The position numbers and the translations under genes are program-made. From Aegilops tauschii subsp. strangulata (taxonomy: Eukaryota; Streptophyta; Magnoliopsida; Poales; Poaceae), in NCBI RefSeq assembly GCF_002575655.3, contig NC_053036.3:646124736-646188735 (forward strand): a stretch of DNA of 64,000 nt, written 5' to 3'. Of the stretch, positions 1-10,539 are shown in pieces (positions within the stretch are counted from its first letter, which is position 1; each line of letters starts with the position of its first letter). The notes under the pieces were generated by a model. The model was not told the origin of the DNA and searched no databases. It saw only the letters and a list, made by a program, of their open reading frames with translations.

Positions 1-2544
1 GCCTTTGTTGCAATCAATAACAGCCCCTGCAATATTCAAAAAGGGTCTTCCAAGAATAATGGACATACTATCGTCCTCGGGAATATCAAGAATAACAAAG
101 TCCTTTAAAATAGTAACATTTGCAACCACAACAGGCACATCCTCACAAATACCGACAAGTATAGCAGTTGATTTATCGGCCATTTGCAAAGATATTTCAG
201 TAGGTGTCAACTTATTCAAATCAAGTCTACGATATAAAGAGATAGGCATAACACTAACACCGGCTCCAAGATCACATAAAGCAGTTTTAACATAGTTTCT
301 TTTAATGGAGCATGGTATAGTTGGTACTCCTGGATCTCCAAGTTCCTTAGGTATTCCACCTTTAAAAGTATAATTATCAAGCATGGTGGAAATTTCAGCT
401 TCCGGTATCTTTATTTTACTAGTAACAATATCTTTCATATACTTAGCATAAGGATTCATTTTAAGCATATCAGTCAAACACATACACAAGAAGATAGGTC
501 TAATCATTTCAGCAAAACGCTCAAAATCCTCATCATCCTTTTTCTTGGATGGTTTAGGAGGAAAAGGCATGGGTTTCTGAACCCATGGTTCCCTTTCTTT
601 ACCGTGCTTCCTAGCAACGAAGTCTCTCTTATCATAACGTTGATTCTTTGATTGTGGGTTATCAAGATCAACAGCAGGTTCAATTTCTACATCATTGTTA
701 TTGCTAGGTTGAGCATCAACATGAACATCATCATTAACGTTATCACTAGGTTCATGTTCATCACCAGATTGTGTTTCAGCATCAGAAATAGAAATATCAT
801 TGGGATTCTCAGGTGTGTCAACAACAGGTTCACTAGAAGCATGCAAAGTCCTATCATTTTTCTTTTTCTTCTTGTTAGAAGGACTAGGTGCATCAACATT
901 AGTTCCCTGAGAATCTTGCTCAATTATCTTAGGGTGGCCCTCAGGATACAAAGGTTCCTGAGTCATTTTACCCCCTCTAGTCATAACTCTAACAACATTA
1001 TCATTTTTCTTATTATTTAATTCATTGAGCAAATCATTTTGAGCTTTAAGCACTTGTTCTACTTGAGTGGTGACCATAGAAGCATGTTTACTAATAAGTT
1101 TGAGTTCACCTTTAACTCTAGACATATAATCACTCAAGTGTTCAATCATATAAGCATTACGTTTCAATTGTCTACCAACACAAGCATTGAAGTTCTCTTG
1201 TTTAACAATAAAATTATCAAACTCATCTAAGCATTGGCTAGCAGACTTATAACAAGGAATATCACCTTCATCAAATCTATAGAGAGAATTTACCTTTACT
1301 ACCTGTGTCGGATTATCAAGACCATGTATTTCTTCAATAGGTGGTAAATTCTTAACATCTTCAGCTTTAATACCTTTTTATTTCATAGATTTTTTTGACT
1401 CTTGCATATCTTCAGGACTGAGAAATAGAATACCCCTTTTCTTCGGAGTTGGCTTAGGAGTTGGTTCAGGAAGTGTCCAATTGTTTTCATTAGTCAACAT
1501 ATTATTCAATAACAATTAAGCTTGATCAACAGTTCTTTCCCTGAAAACACAACCAGCACAACTATCCAGGTGGTCTCTGGAAGCATCGGTTAGTCCATTA
1601 TAAAAGATATCAAGTATTTCATTTTTCTTGAGAGGATGATCAGGCAAAGCATTAAGTAATTGGAGAAGCCTCCCCCAAGCTTGTGGGAGACTCTCTTCTT
1701 CAATTTGCACAAAATTATATATTTCCCTCAAAGCAGCTTGTTTCTTATGAGCAGGGAAATATTTAGCAGAGAAGTAATAAATCATATCCTGGGGACTACG
1801 CACACAACCAGGATCAAGAGAATTGAACCATGTCTTAGCATCACCCTTTAATGAGAACGGAAATAACTTAAGGATATAGTAGTAACAAATTTTTTCCTCA
1901 TGAGTGAATAGGGTGGCTATATCATTTAATTTAGTAAGATGTGCCACAACAGTTTCAGATTCATAGCCAAGAAAAGGATCAGATTCAACCAAAGTAATTA
2001 ACTCAGGATCGACAGAGAAATCATAATCCTTATCATTAATACAGATATGTGAAGTAGCAAAAGTAGGGTCATATTTCATTCTAGCATTCAAAGATTTTTC
2101 CTTCAGCTTAGCTAATAATTTCTTAAGATCATATCTATCATTGCAAGAAAGAAAATATCTAGCAGTTTCTTCATCCATAACATAACCCTCAGGCACAACA
2201 CGCAATTCGTATCTAGGGGGAGAATCTTCATCATCACTTTCATCAATATTATCAGTTTCAATAATTTCATTCTCTCTAGCCCTAGCAAGTTGTTCATCCA
2301 GAAATTCACCTAGTGGCACAGTATTATCAAGCATAGAAGTAGTTTCATCATAAGTATCATGCATAGCAGAAGTGGCATCATCAATAACATGCGACATATC
2401 AGAATTAATAGTAGAAGCAGGTTTAGGTGTCACAAGTTTACTCAAAACAGAAGCAGAATCAAGTGCAGAGCTAAATGGTAGTTCCTTACCCCCCCTCGTA
2501 GTTGAGGGATAAATCTTTGTTTTCTCATCTTTCAAGTTCCTCAT
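1..2544 (-). pseudogene. Gypsy gag-protease polyprotein, broken and partial
   Basis: The frame opens with ATG at 2544. Residues about 215-342 form a retrotransposon gag domain (FPFSLKGDAKTWFNSL, then AWGRLLQLLNALPDHPL). Translation stops at 1516-1518, and a second stop lies in the same frame at 1378-1380; each is explained by one base change from a glutamate codon. Beyond them the frame stays open to position 1 through a lysine-rich linker and a retropepsin-like domain with the active-site motif DLGAGVSVMP near 260-290 and a later IILGRPF motif. The gag would assemble particles and the protease would mature the polyprotein. Two internal stops make this a pseudogene. Family assignment rests on recognised motifs; the stops are read directly. 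Confidence 0.85.
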
Positions 2545-2593
2545 AGTGACCAGCAGATATATATCCCAGGTGACTCAAAGAATAGAGCTATGC

Positions 2594-2611
2594 TCCCCGG
2601 CAACGGTGCTA
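2594..2611 (-). other. Probable gypsy primer-binding site
   Basis: The minus strand reads TAGCACCGTTGCCGGGGA just downstream of the LTR, close to the TGGCGCCGTTGCCGGGGA site usual in Triticeae gypsy elements and decayed at two or three positions. It would prime minus-strand DNA synthesis from a tRNA. Confidence 0.6.
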
Positions 2612-2612
2612 G

Positions 2613-4014
2613 AAAATAGTCGTGGTAAACCACAAGTATAGGGGATCGCAACCGTTTTTGAGGGTAGAGTATTCAACCCAAATTTATTGATGCGACACAA
2701 GGGGAGCCAAAGAATATTCTCAAGTATTAGCAGTTGAGTTGTCAATTCAACCACACCTGGAAAACTTAATATCTGCAGCAAAGTATTTAGTAGCAAAGTA
2801 GTATGGAAGTAACGGTAACGGTGGCAAAGGTAACAGTAGCAGTTTTGTAGTAATTGTAACAGGGGCAACGGTAAAGTAACTAAGCAAAGATCAATATGTG
2901 AAAAGCTCGTAGGCATTGGATCAGTGATGGATAATTATGTCGGATGTGATTCCTCATGCAACAGTTATAACATAGGGTGACACAGAACTAGCTCCAGTTC
3001 ATCAATGTAATGTAGGCATGTATTCTGAATATAGTCATACGTGCTTATGGAAAAGAACTTGCATGACATCTTTTGTCCTACCCTCCCGTGGCAGCGGGGT
3101 CCTATTGGAAACTAAGGGATATTAAAGCCTCCTTTTAATAGAGTACCGGACGAAAGCATTAACAATACATGAACTCCTCAAACTACGGTCATCACCGGGA
3201 GTGGTCCCGATTATTGTCACTTCGGGGTTACCGGATCATAACACATAGTAGGTGACTAATGACTTGCAAGATAGGATCAAGAACTCACATATATTCATGA
3301 AAACATAATAGGTTCAGATCTGAATTCATGGCACTCGGGCCCTAGTGACAACCATTAAGCATAGCAAAGTCATAGCAACATCAATCTTAGAACATAGTGG
3401 ATACTAGGGATCAAACCCTAACAAAACTAACTCGATTACATGATAAATCTCATCCAACCCATCACCGTCCAGCAAGCGTACGACAGAATTACTCACGCAC
3501 GGCGGTGAGCATCATGAAATTGGTGATGGAGGAAGGTTGATGATGACGATGGCGACGGATTCCCCTCTCCGGAGCCCCGAACGGACTCCGGATCAGCCCT
3601 CCCGAGAGAGTTTAGGGCTTGGCGGCGGCTCTGTATCGTAAAACGCGATGAATCCTTCTCTCTGATTTTTTTCTTCCCGTACGTGAATATATGGAGTTGG
3701 AGTTGAGGTCGGTGGAGCCTCAGGGGGCCCACGAGACAGGGGGCGCGCCCAGGGGGTAGGCGCGCCCCCACCCTCGTGGACAGGGTGTGGGCCCCCTGGT
3801 GTTGATTCTTTCGCCAGTATTTTTTTTAATTCCAAAAATATTCTCCGTGAAGTTTCAGGTCATTCCGAGAACTTCTATTTCTGCACAAAAATAACACCAT
3901 GGCAATTCTGCTGAAAACAGCGTCAGTCCGGTTAGTTCCATTCAATTCATACAAGTTAGAGTCCAAAACAAGGGCAAAAGTGTTTGGAAAAGTAGATACG
4001 ATGGAGACGTATCA
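2613..4014 (-). repeat. Gypsy 5-prime LTR (minus strand)
   Basis: About 1.4 kb. Its outer end is the TGATACGTCTCC start (plus-strand ...GGAGACGTATCA ending at 4014). The inner boundary is approximate, placed next to the primer-binding-like site. A GC-rich block at 3530-3790 contains short inverted GGCGCGCCC-type stretches common in such LTRs. Open frames in it are P/S-rich and have no recognisable domain. Confidence 0.75.
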
Positions 4015-5525
4015 CCCCCTATGGCCGCTATGGAGCACCTGTAATGCCGCCCCGGGGCCGCATCGGAGCAGAGGACGGTGGAGCAGGGAGCAGCGCCGTC
4101 GCGGATCTGGGCAGTGAAGTGGGGCGGCGCGAGGGAGGGGGAGGAGGATCTGCTTTGTTGGCTGGAGTCCAATCCGAAGATGGGGATGGATGGAGAGCTC
4201 GGTTTCGGAAAGCACCGAGGAAAGAGAAGACAGGGGACTAATTAGAGGGAATAATTAGGGAGGGTCTGGGAAACATGATTTACTTCCTTATTCTTTTTTT
4301 GGTTGAAAATTGGCAACGGGATTTGATTGTGTTGACCGTGAGATTCAGTTAGGATCGACAGCTTTCGAGAGGTCCGACGCTTGGCTTCTGATCAGACTAC
4401 TAGGTGGGAGTGTTTCCGTTTTTCTTTTCACGTTCGTGTCCCGACGTTTATGTCTTTGTTCTGTTTTTCCTCCTTCTACATTCTAACATCTAGCATTTCA
4501 CCGCTTAGAGATACATGCTGCAAAATCGGTTGCAAAAACATTTCAATGAGATTTGATTTTCTGAAAATATAAATATTGTTTCACTCTTCTTCAAGTACCA
4601 TTGGATTGGTCAACTCAAACGCTGAGAGATTACTATAGAACCAAGCATTAATAACATGTGAAAATTAAAAATACATACAACCTGTTATATTTGATTATGT
4701 ATAGTTGTAAAATATTTATTGAACATAAGTATAATAATGGAATAAAAATATCTTCCCATGCATGATGGCTTATGGTGGTGGGTCCTTTCTCATGCATCGT
4801 TGTATGTTGGGGTGGGACTTATCCCATCCATAATTATATGGTGATGTGGCATACTTGCATCTTGAGATCAACAAGAGTGTGGATCATTTTCATAGGTATA
4901 TAGGATATGCATTTTTATTTTGTTTATCTACTACCTCTGTAGAAGCACGAAGGGTGAAAAAACAAAATCTAACCATGCTGATTGGATGACCTAAATCACA
5001 CCTTGACACTCTAATTACCCACCAGTGACATCGGTAATGACCTTTTTTGGACTAAACCCTCCGCCTATGTCTCAAAAAGAAAAACTCCTACCTCATCCCA
5101 CAACTCCCCTGAACTGCCCCGCGACACCCTCATGGCCACCCTTCCCGCCGGCCTCCTCACCGCCATTGTTCCACAGAAACTCATGACCTTGCCTCCTCCC
5201 GTTGTCCCTCATCGCACCATCCCTGCCATGCGCTCCCCTCCTCGCACCACCTAGTTGGTGCTTGGTTGGTTCAGATAAGCTGTTGCTTATCCAAAAACTT
5301 GCACTCTGGCCATGTAAACCGTGACAGTAGTGTAGCAATTTGTTCCATGTGGCTTTATGATAAGAATTTCAAATTAGATGTTTAAGAATTTTGATACATC
5401 ACATCATCACCATGTTGTATGAAACTTTTCACCATTTCTTTTTGTCGCCATTTATTACTTCCTTGTTGTGAACTCTCTAGACACTTGGTGCATTTCTGAA
5501 TCCATCCGATGGCTAACTATAGCCA
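4015..5525. other. Intergenic DNA; GC-rich block then AT-rich, no gene recognised
   Basis: The first 230 bases, directly abutting the gypsy LTR, are GC-rich. On the minus strand they look like a plant 5-prime UTR or first exon (short open frames at 3942-4172 and 4012-4215, neither recognised). From 4260 the DNA is AT-rich. A short plus-strand frame at 5131-5254 (about 40 codons, Pro/Leu-rich) is too small to call. I see no RNA gene. Confidence 0.4.
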
Positions 5526-6130
5526 ATTCTTCTTTCTTCCTTTTTTGCGGGAAAATTTACGATCTATTCATCAATTGACAAGGTAGTATAAAAACGCCAG
5601 AAGTAAAAAAAGTTATATCGAGGTCCATAGACAACTTAGCGGCGACTACAAGCACCGGAGCGAGCCGAAGGTGCGCCTCTGTCACCGCCCCTACTAGACA
5701 TTCGAGAAGTCGCCGTGCTAAGGCCCAGAGGACCAACGGACAAGATCAGTAACCATCGTCGACGAAGAGAAGCGTAGATTGGAAAGATTCAACTTGTAGA
5801 CACACAAACATAGACGAACGAAAATCGAATCCAAGTGAATCCACCGAAGACAAACGCTGACCAAATCCCGCGTGATCCGTCAGAGAGAAATCTCCACAGA
5901 CCTTCTGACGATGCTAGAAGCATCACCGTAATGGGGGCTAGGCAGGGAGAACCTTATTTCATCTTCAGGGAGCTGCCGCCACCTCGTCTTACTGAGCAGG
6001 ACACAAACCCTAACAAAACTCAAAACAACATCTAAAAACAAAGCCCTCCCGCTGGTAAGGACCAGGGTCCACCGCGCCTCCATGTCCCTAAGGCCACGGT
6101 AGAGGAAGCAGCCTGGCGGCTACACAGCAG
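5525..6130 (+). repeat. Dispersed Triticeae repeat, forward arm
   Basis: This stretch resembles a repeat I recognise from Triticeae intergenic DNA (blocks such as GACTACAAGCACCGGAGCGA and GGGGGCTAGGCAGGGAGAACC). The part from about 5930 to 6125 matches the reverse complement of 7370-7572 by eye, so the two form imperfect inverted arms about 1.2 kb apart. I cannot assign a superfamily. The open frame at 5835-6035 is an accident of the repeat. Confidence 0.5.
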
Positions 6131-6717
6131 GAGGCAACAAAACTGCAGTCAATTCTTATACGCGGATAAAATTTTACGTTCTTGATCAAGATATTTGAAT
6201 GCCACTAGCCAAATTATCTGAATCTTAAACTTGTGTCAGATCAGTGTTTAGCATTCCATTCCATCAGATTTAGCATATCATTGTTCTTTTCTAGCACATG
6301 AGGGGCACTGTTTTTTTAACAAAATTCATATATTACGAGAGTTGTTTGTCAGTACTCATTTATGGTGAATTCGACAGAATTATGTGCCAAATTTTCAGGT
6401 TAAGAACCAAGTGGACAGTTGCTTTGCGAGGGCTGGAGGAAGCATGACTTGGTATGGCCTCTTTGAAAAGAAATGTGTTGCACACTCAATTTCAAGATGC
6501 AACAACATGCACTAGTGCCTCAAGTAATGTTGACCAACTTTATATGGTATGCACTATGAAAGAGAAATGTGCAAACAACTTCTCAGGTCACTGTGCAAGC
6601 TTCTAGCAACGGTGGTGCTGCAACTGCACCCATGGCACCCCCTCCAAAATTACAAAATAAATTTTACTATGTATCTAACACTAAATATGTATCTATGGTG
6701 ATGTTTAGGCTAAATTA

Positions 6718-6834
6718 TACTCCCTCCGTCCCAAAATAAGTGTCTCCCCAAAACAAGTGTCTCAAACGTAGTAAAACTTTATACTAAAGTTAGTACATGG
6801 TTAAGACACTTATTTTGGGATGGAGGGAGTACTA
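6718..6834. mobile_element. Stowaway-type MITE (Tc1/mariner)
   Basis: It begins TACTCCCTCCGTCCCAAAAT and ends with the inverted copy ATTTTGGGATGGAGGGAGTA, bounded by TA. Length about 117 bp, no coding capacity. Terminal inverted repeats and a TA target fit Stowaway MITEs. Confidence 0.85.
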
Positions 6835-7369
6835 AATATGGTATAAATTTTCACAAATGTTGAACTATGCCATCCCCGTTGTTAAGAACCTAGGTCCTCC
6901 ACTGCAATTGAGGTTGATCATTGGTGTGGCATTGGTATGGTAGGAGAAGTTCTTGTATTTGATATAGGGGCCACGAGATTGTGGTGTAGAAAACTTTTCT
7001 TTGGGGTGGGGGAGGGGAGTTGTGTACAAACTAATTGTTCTATCGTTACAAAAACTGACCACACAAGCATACATATATGTTAAAGAAGCAAGAACATATT
7101 TTCTTGTAAGAAAATTTCATCACACACATAACTCTGACAAGTTCCTCAAGAAATAAAATACATGTTAAAATCTAGGGAGAATATTTCATCCCATGAGGAT
7201 CTTTTCCATGGAAATTGATTTTGTCCTAATGTCATGCTGATTGGGATTGAAGTCTGTAATTTTCTGCCTTTTAGATGGATCCCAAGGAAGTTCGTTCAAA
7301 TAAACTAGTCCAGGCATCCATGTATCCCTTCGATCGTGTGTCCATGCGCTGAACTAGGATTCCCCTGCC
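6835..7369. other. Intergenic DNA, nothing recognised
   Basis: No domain-bearing frame, RNA gene or transposon end was recognised. The minus frame at 6865-7074 has no family resemblance I can name. Confidence 0.3.
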
Positions 7370-7572
7370 TCCCGCCGGCGCCGCTGCCGGCCCGCCTTGT
7401 CTTCTATGGTCATAGGACCATGGATGCATGGTGGATCACGGCTGTTGCTGGCGCGAGGGCTCCGTTTTTAGGTGTTTTCTCATTTTGTCAGGGTTTGTGC
7501 CATGCTTAGGAAGATGAGGTGGTGCCGGCTTCCAGATAGTGGAATAAGGTTCTCCCCGCCTAGCTCCTGTAA
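7370..7572 (-). repeat. Dispersed Triticeae repeat, inverted arm
   Basis: The reverse complement contains GGAGCTAGGCGGGGAGAACC, then CCTAAAAACGGAGCCCTC and GTGATCCACCATGCATCCATG, matching the forward arm at about 5930-6125 in order. It ends at the boundary with decayed LINE sequence, suggesting insertion next to or into that LINE. Confidence 0.5.
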
Positions 7573-9310
7573 TAAATAGAGTTAATTGTGGTTTGTCACA
7601 TACCTTTAGTACGTCACAATTTTCACCCATGTTGATGATCCCGTTCCATGAAATAAGCTGATTGAACCAAAGATCTCCCTTTTTTTGTGTAACTCCAAGA
7701 AATAAAATCTGACATCTTGTGTTGGGGAAGAGGAATAGGAGGACTCGTTGTGCGTCAATTGGCCACAACGTTTGTCTGGTGGGATCTTCATCCCGGTTAC
7801 TAGAAACGTGAACAATAGTGCTACCTTAGATAATAGATTACCCCCATTAGGAATGATAACTTTTCTATTAGCACAGTTTGAGATACAACCATCATCGCAA
7901 ATATCAGCATTCTAACCATTGTCAACTTGCCATATACCATGTTTCAGAGAATTCACTTACTTTATATATAGTAAATCACCATAATGAAAATACCTAGCTC
8001 GCAAACACAGTGACACGTAAAGAGTCAGGGTTCTTGAGAAGACACCAAGCCAGCTTTACCAGCACCGCCAGATTGAAACAGTGAATATCACGAAAGCTCA
8101 TCCTGCTTGATTCTTTGGGACACACATTTCGACCAAGCTATCCAATGCATCCTCCTATGATTGTCCTTGTCTCCCCACAAAATATGCAAGGACACATCAA
8201 TAATTCCGTTAAAAATCTTTTTAGGAATTTTAAAGACCGACATTGCATATGTGGGAATAGCTTGAACAACTTTTTTCCCTTCAACAATAATAATGTTCGC
8301 CCCAACCATCCAGAACTGACTTCACAGCCTCCACATTGTGAATGTTAGTGCTCATGCGGATCGATAAGTCGTTGGCAAATAGAAGATTGGTGATAGCAAG
8401 GGCATCTCTATAAACCTTCACTCTAGAAATATTTCTATTCTCCTCCGCATGCATTAAGAGAGCAATCAGATCCTTTGTGCATGACAAAAATAGATAGGGA
8501 GATAAAGGATCTCCCTGCCGAAATCTCTCGTAGGTTCGAAACTCTCAATTTCTTCCACATTCAACTGAGCCAGGTGTTCAACAGTGGATACACATTGTAT
8601 AATAAAATTGACCCAATTCTCCTCAAAGCCAAGCTTCAACATTATCTCCTTCAATAAAGACTACTCAACCTAGTCATAAGCTTTGTGCACTTCAAGGTTG
8701 ATAGCACACATACCCTCTTTGCCTTCTCATTGTCTCTATTTTATGGAAGCATCCATAAGCCACTAAAACATTGTCCGTAATCATTCTTCGAGGAACAAAA
8801 ACACTCTAGGTCGGACTGATAATCTCTGGCAAAAAACCTTCAAACTAGTAGCCACCATTTTTGCAATAACCTTCTACACCACATTAGTACATTACATAAA
8901 TTGGTCAGTTTGAATTGAGATACCTTCTCCGGAGAAACAACCTTTGCGATCATCACAATCGTTGTATCCTTTCATAAGACGGAATAGTGCACGTATTCAT
9001 CGCTTGCAAAACTCCTCAATCAGATCATCCCTTAATATTGGCCAATATCTTTTATAGAAAAATAGCATGGAGTCCAATTCCAGAGCTTTTAAATCACCTA
9101 TATAAAAGAGCCTTTCAAACATTTTCAGCAGTGTAAGGGGCAAGGAGGGCATTATTCATCTCAATAGACACTCTCCTTTGAACAAGTGATTGAACCTCTT
9201 GGTTCGGTTGCAGAACTTGTGAGATGAAAAGATTAAAAAGAAAACTAGCTCGTGATATGATCCTTGGATTCCATACCTTGCCGGCAAACACCTGTGTCAT
9301 CAAAGAAGTT
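7573..9310 (-). pseudogene. Decayed LINE (non-LTR retrotransposon) reverse transcriptase remnant
   Basis: Read on the minus strand, pieces of a plant LINE ORF2 appear in the expected order across several frames. Near 9300-8960 is the pre-palm region (FTAENVF...). At 8654-8466 is GFEENWVNFIIQCVSTVEH followed by a damaged PTRDFGREI (normally PSRGLRQGDPLSP). At 8487-8281 is LLFANDLS, where the catalytic FADD has become FAND. At 8309-8088 is VVQAIPTYAMSVFKIPK, then a decayed zinc-binding reverse-transcriptase end (LWPIDAQRVL near 7750). Many frameshifts and the lost catalytic aspartate mean it is dead. An active LINE would copy its own RNA at a nicked target. Family identity is recognised by motif order. 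Confidence 0.85.
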
Positions 9311-9771
9311 TTTGAATATTATTCCTCTTTTTTCTGCCGTAACCACATTATGAAAAAAACATGTATTACACCTCTTCTACTAAAATTTATATGCAACTCT
9401 TTTGATATATACATCAGCTTTGAAAAAAAAACTAACCCACAAAGCGTATGCCTCTCATTCCAAATATTGTTGAGTGGTGCTTTTGTGTAGTGTATCTTTC
9501 TCGAAACTTTTACGTACATGTGACATATATATAGTACAATGTGGATAGAAAATATATGTATAATTGTGTTGGTCGAGAAGGTGTGTACCTTGCTGGAAGG
9601 ATGAAAAGATGGCATATAATCCAGGAAGATTTGTATCTTAATTATGATAGGAAAGGTTATTTCGGACCAATGATAGCAGTTTGTAGAACAGGGAAAACAG
9701 ACACACTCGATCCAAAAATGAATCCTATAATACATGTGTTATTTTGTTTTCATCATTGTTTGAATAACGTA
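9311..9771. other. AT-rich DNA left of the MULE, nothing recognised
   Basis: Frames here (9224-9490 and 9541-9795 plus, 9319-9735 minus) show no family motif. It may be the left half of an old Helitron whose 3-prime end lies just right of the MULE at 27943-27959, but no 5-prime end was found. Confidence 0.3.
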
Positions 9772-9780
9772 GCATTTGTT
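9772..9780. repeat. MULE target-site duplication, left copy
   Basis: GCATTTGTT; the right copy at 27848-27856 is GCATTTGTC (eight of nine identical). Nine bases is the typical Mutator length. Confidence 0.88.
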
Positions 9781-9895
9781 GCTAATTTTTTTTAAATAAT
9801 ATATTTTTTTATTAAATTACAGAAATATTACGCTGAAAAAAGAATTTTCAAAAATAATACACCGTCGGCCCGCTACAGGCCAACTGAGCCCAGTC
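9781..9895 (+). repeat. MULE left terminal inverted repeat
   Basis: An AT-rich outer part (to about 9860) is followed by CACCGTCGGCCCGCT and the start of a GGCCGAC array. Aligned by eye to the reverse complement of 27733-27847 it shows roughly ten to fifteen differences over 110 bp. Confidence 0.88.
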
Positions 9896-10075
9896 AGCCC
9901 ACAGCAGGCCGACTGGTGGCCCATCAGCTTGCTGCTGGCCGATTGGGCTGTCGGCCACCAGATCAAGCCCAGTCGGCCTGCAGTTGGCCGACAGGGTCCA
10001 GTCGGCCGGCAGTTGGCCGATAGGCCTGCAGTGGGCCGACTAGGCTCAGTTGGCCTGCTGTGGGCCGACTGGTGC
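9862..10075. repeat. Left subterminal GGCCGAC/GTCGGCC array
   Basis: About a dozen copies of GGCCGACTG-like words in both orientations, spaced about 15-20 bases, many joined by CTGCAGT or CTGCTGT. A matching but less regular array lies inside the right end (27537-27772). Short repeated subterminal words are where transposases bind in several DNA transposon families; that role here is inferred. Confidence 0.7.
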
Positions 10076-10142
10076 ATGCCATCATTTTTTTTCCGAATGA
10101 TCCCTGGTTTTTTTGTAAAACTATGACGTATTCCGCACAACC

Positions 10143-10315
10143 TTTTCCCGCCATATGTTCGCGCCAACTATTTCCCGCCACCCGTTTCCCTCCACCTGTT
10201 TCCCGCCGCCCGTTTCCCACCACCCATTTCCCGCCAACCTTTTCCCGCCACCCGTTTCCCGCCACCCGTTTCCCGCCACCCATTTCCCGCCATACCGCAG
10301 TCGTTCTTTCCCGCC
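10143..10315 (+). promoter_or_regulatory. Cluster of nine E2F-type sites (TTTCCCGCC) upstream of accessory ORF
   Basis: Nine exact TTTCCCGCC words occur within about 175 bases, plus near copies TTTCCCTCC and TTTCCCACC and one TTCGCGCCAA. This matches the E2F/DP consensus TTTSSCGC. The cluster ends about 20 bases before a TATA box (TATAAAA, 10333-10339), with the ATG of the accessory ORF at 10388. The position is that of a core-promoter-proximal enhancer. Known biology: E2F sites drive S-phase expression in plants. Binding here is inferred from sequence only. Confidence 0.7.
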
Positions 10316-10332
10316 ATTTTCTCCTCTCTACC

Positions 10333-10339
10333 TATAAAA
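10333..10339 (+). promoter_or_regulatory. TATA box of the left MULE promoter
   Basis: TATAAAA in the context CTACCTATAAAACCCACTTC, 49 bases before the ATG at 10388. The same context occurs inverted at 20592-20598 next to the second E2F-type array. Confidence 0.65.
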
Positions 10340-10387
10340 CCCACTTCAGACGGAGGTGGATAAGCATTGCAGTGTAGTGTAGTTGAG

Positions 10388-10539
10388 ATGTCCCATTATC
10401 CTTTCGATCGTAGTTTTCACCCTGGGATGAGCAGGACTCTTCTGAGGCTAGCTACCGATTTCAGGATGGATAATAGGATAGTTCCATGGGACGAACTCAT
10501 CGGTAGTGACACCATAATGAATGAGTTGGCTCACCAATT
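10388..10539 (+). pseudogene. MULE accessory ORF, 5-prime part (split by copia insertion)
   Basis: ATG at 10388 opens a frame (MSHYPFDRSFHPGMSR...) of 50 codons that runs into the copia element at 10540. After removal of the copia and one copy of its CAATT duplication, the frame continues in phase at 19284 to a stop at 19610, giving a predicted protein of about 158 residues. I do not recognise a named family. The middle (NELAHQ... continuing WPERTYEEVRKELLRLHDRW) is helical and faintly like a Myb/SANT-type DNA-binding segment. It is transcribed inward from the left end, opposite to the transposase, as mudrB is in maize MuDR; similarity to mudrB itself is not claimed. Confidence 0.7.

Larger units (their letters stand above)
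1..4014 (-). mobile_element. Ty3-gypsy LTR retrotransposon, 5-prime part only (cut by window edge)
   Basis: Read on the minus strand the order is LTR (about 2613-4014), a primer-binding-like site, gag, then a retropepsin-like protease reaching position 1. Reverse transcriptase, integrase and the second LTR would lie left of the window. The outer LTR end starts TGATACGTCTCC on the minus strand, a start common to several Triticeae gypsy families; I cannot name the family with certainty. Only one end is visible, so no target-site duplication can be tested. The coding part carries nonsense codons, so this copy is not autonomous. Confidence 0.9.

Noticed and set aside
10060..10377. Long plus-strand frames rich in FPPPVSRHPFP
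   Set aside because: They are translations of the TTTCCCGCC array and are open in several frames; there is no domain. The same holds for frames at 20431-20924.
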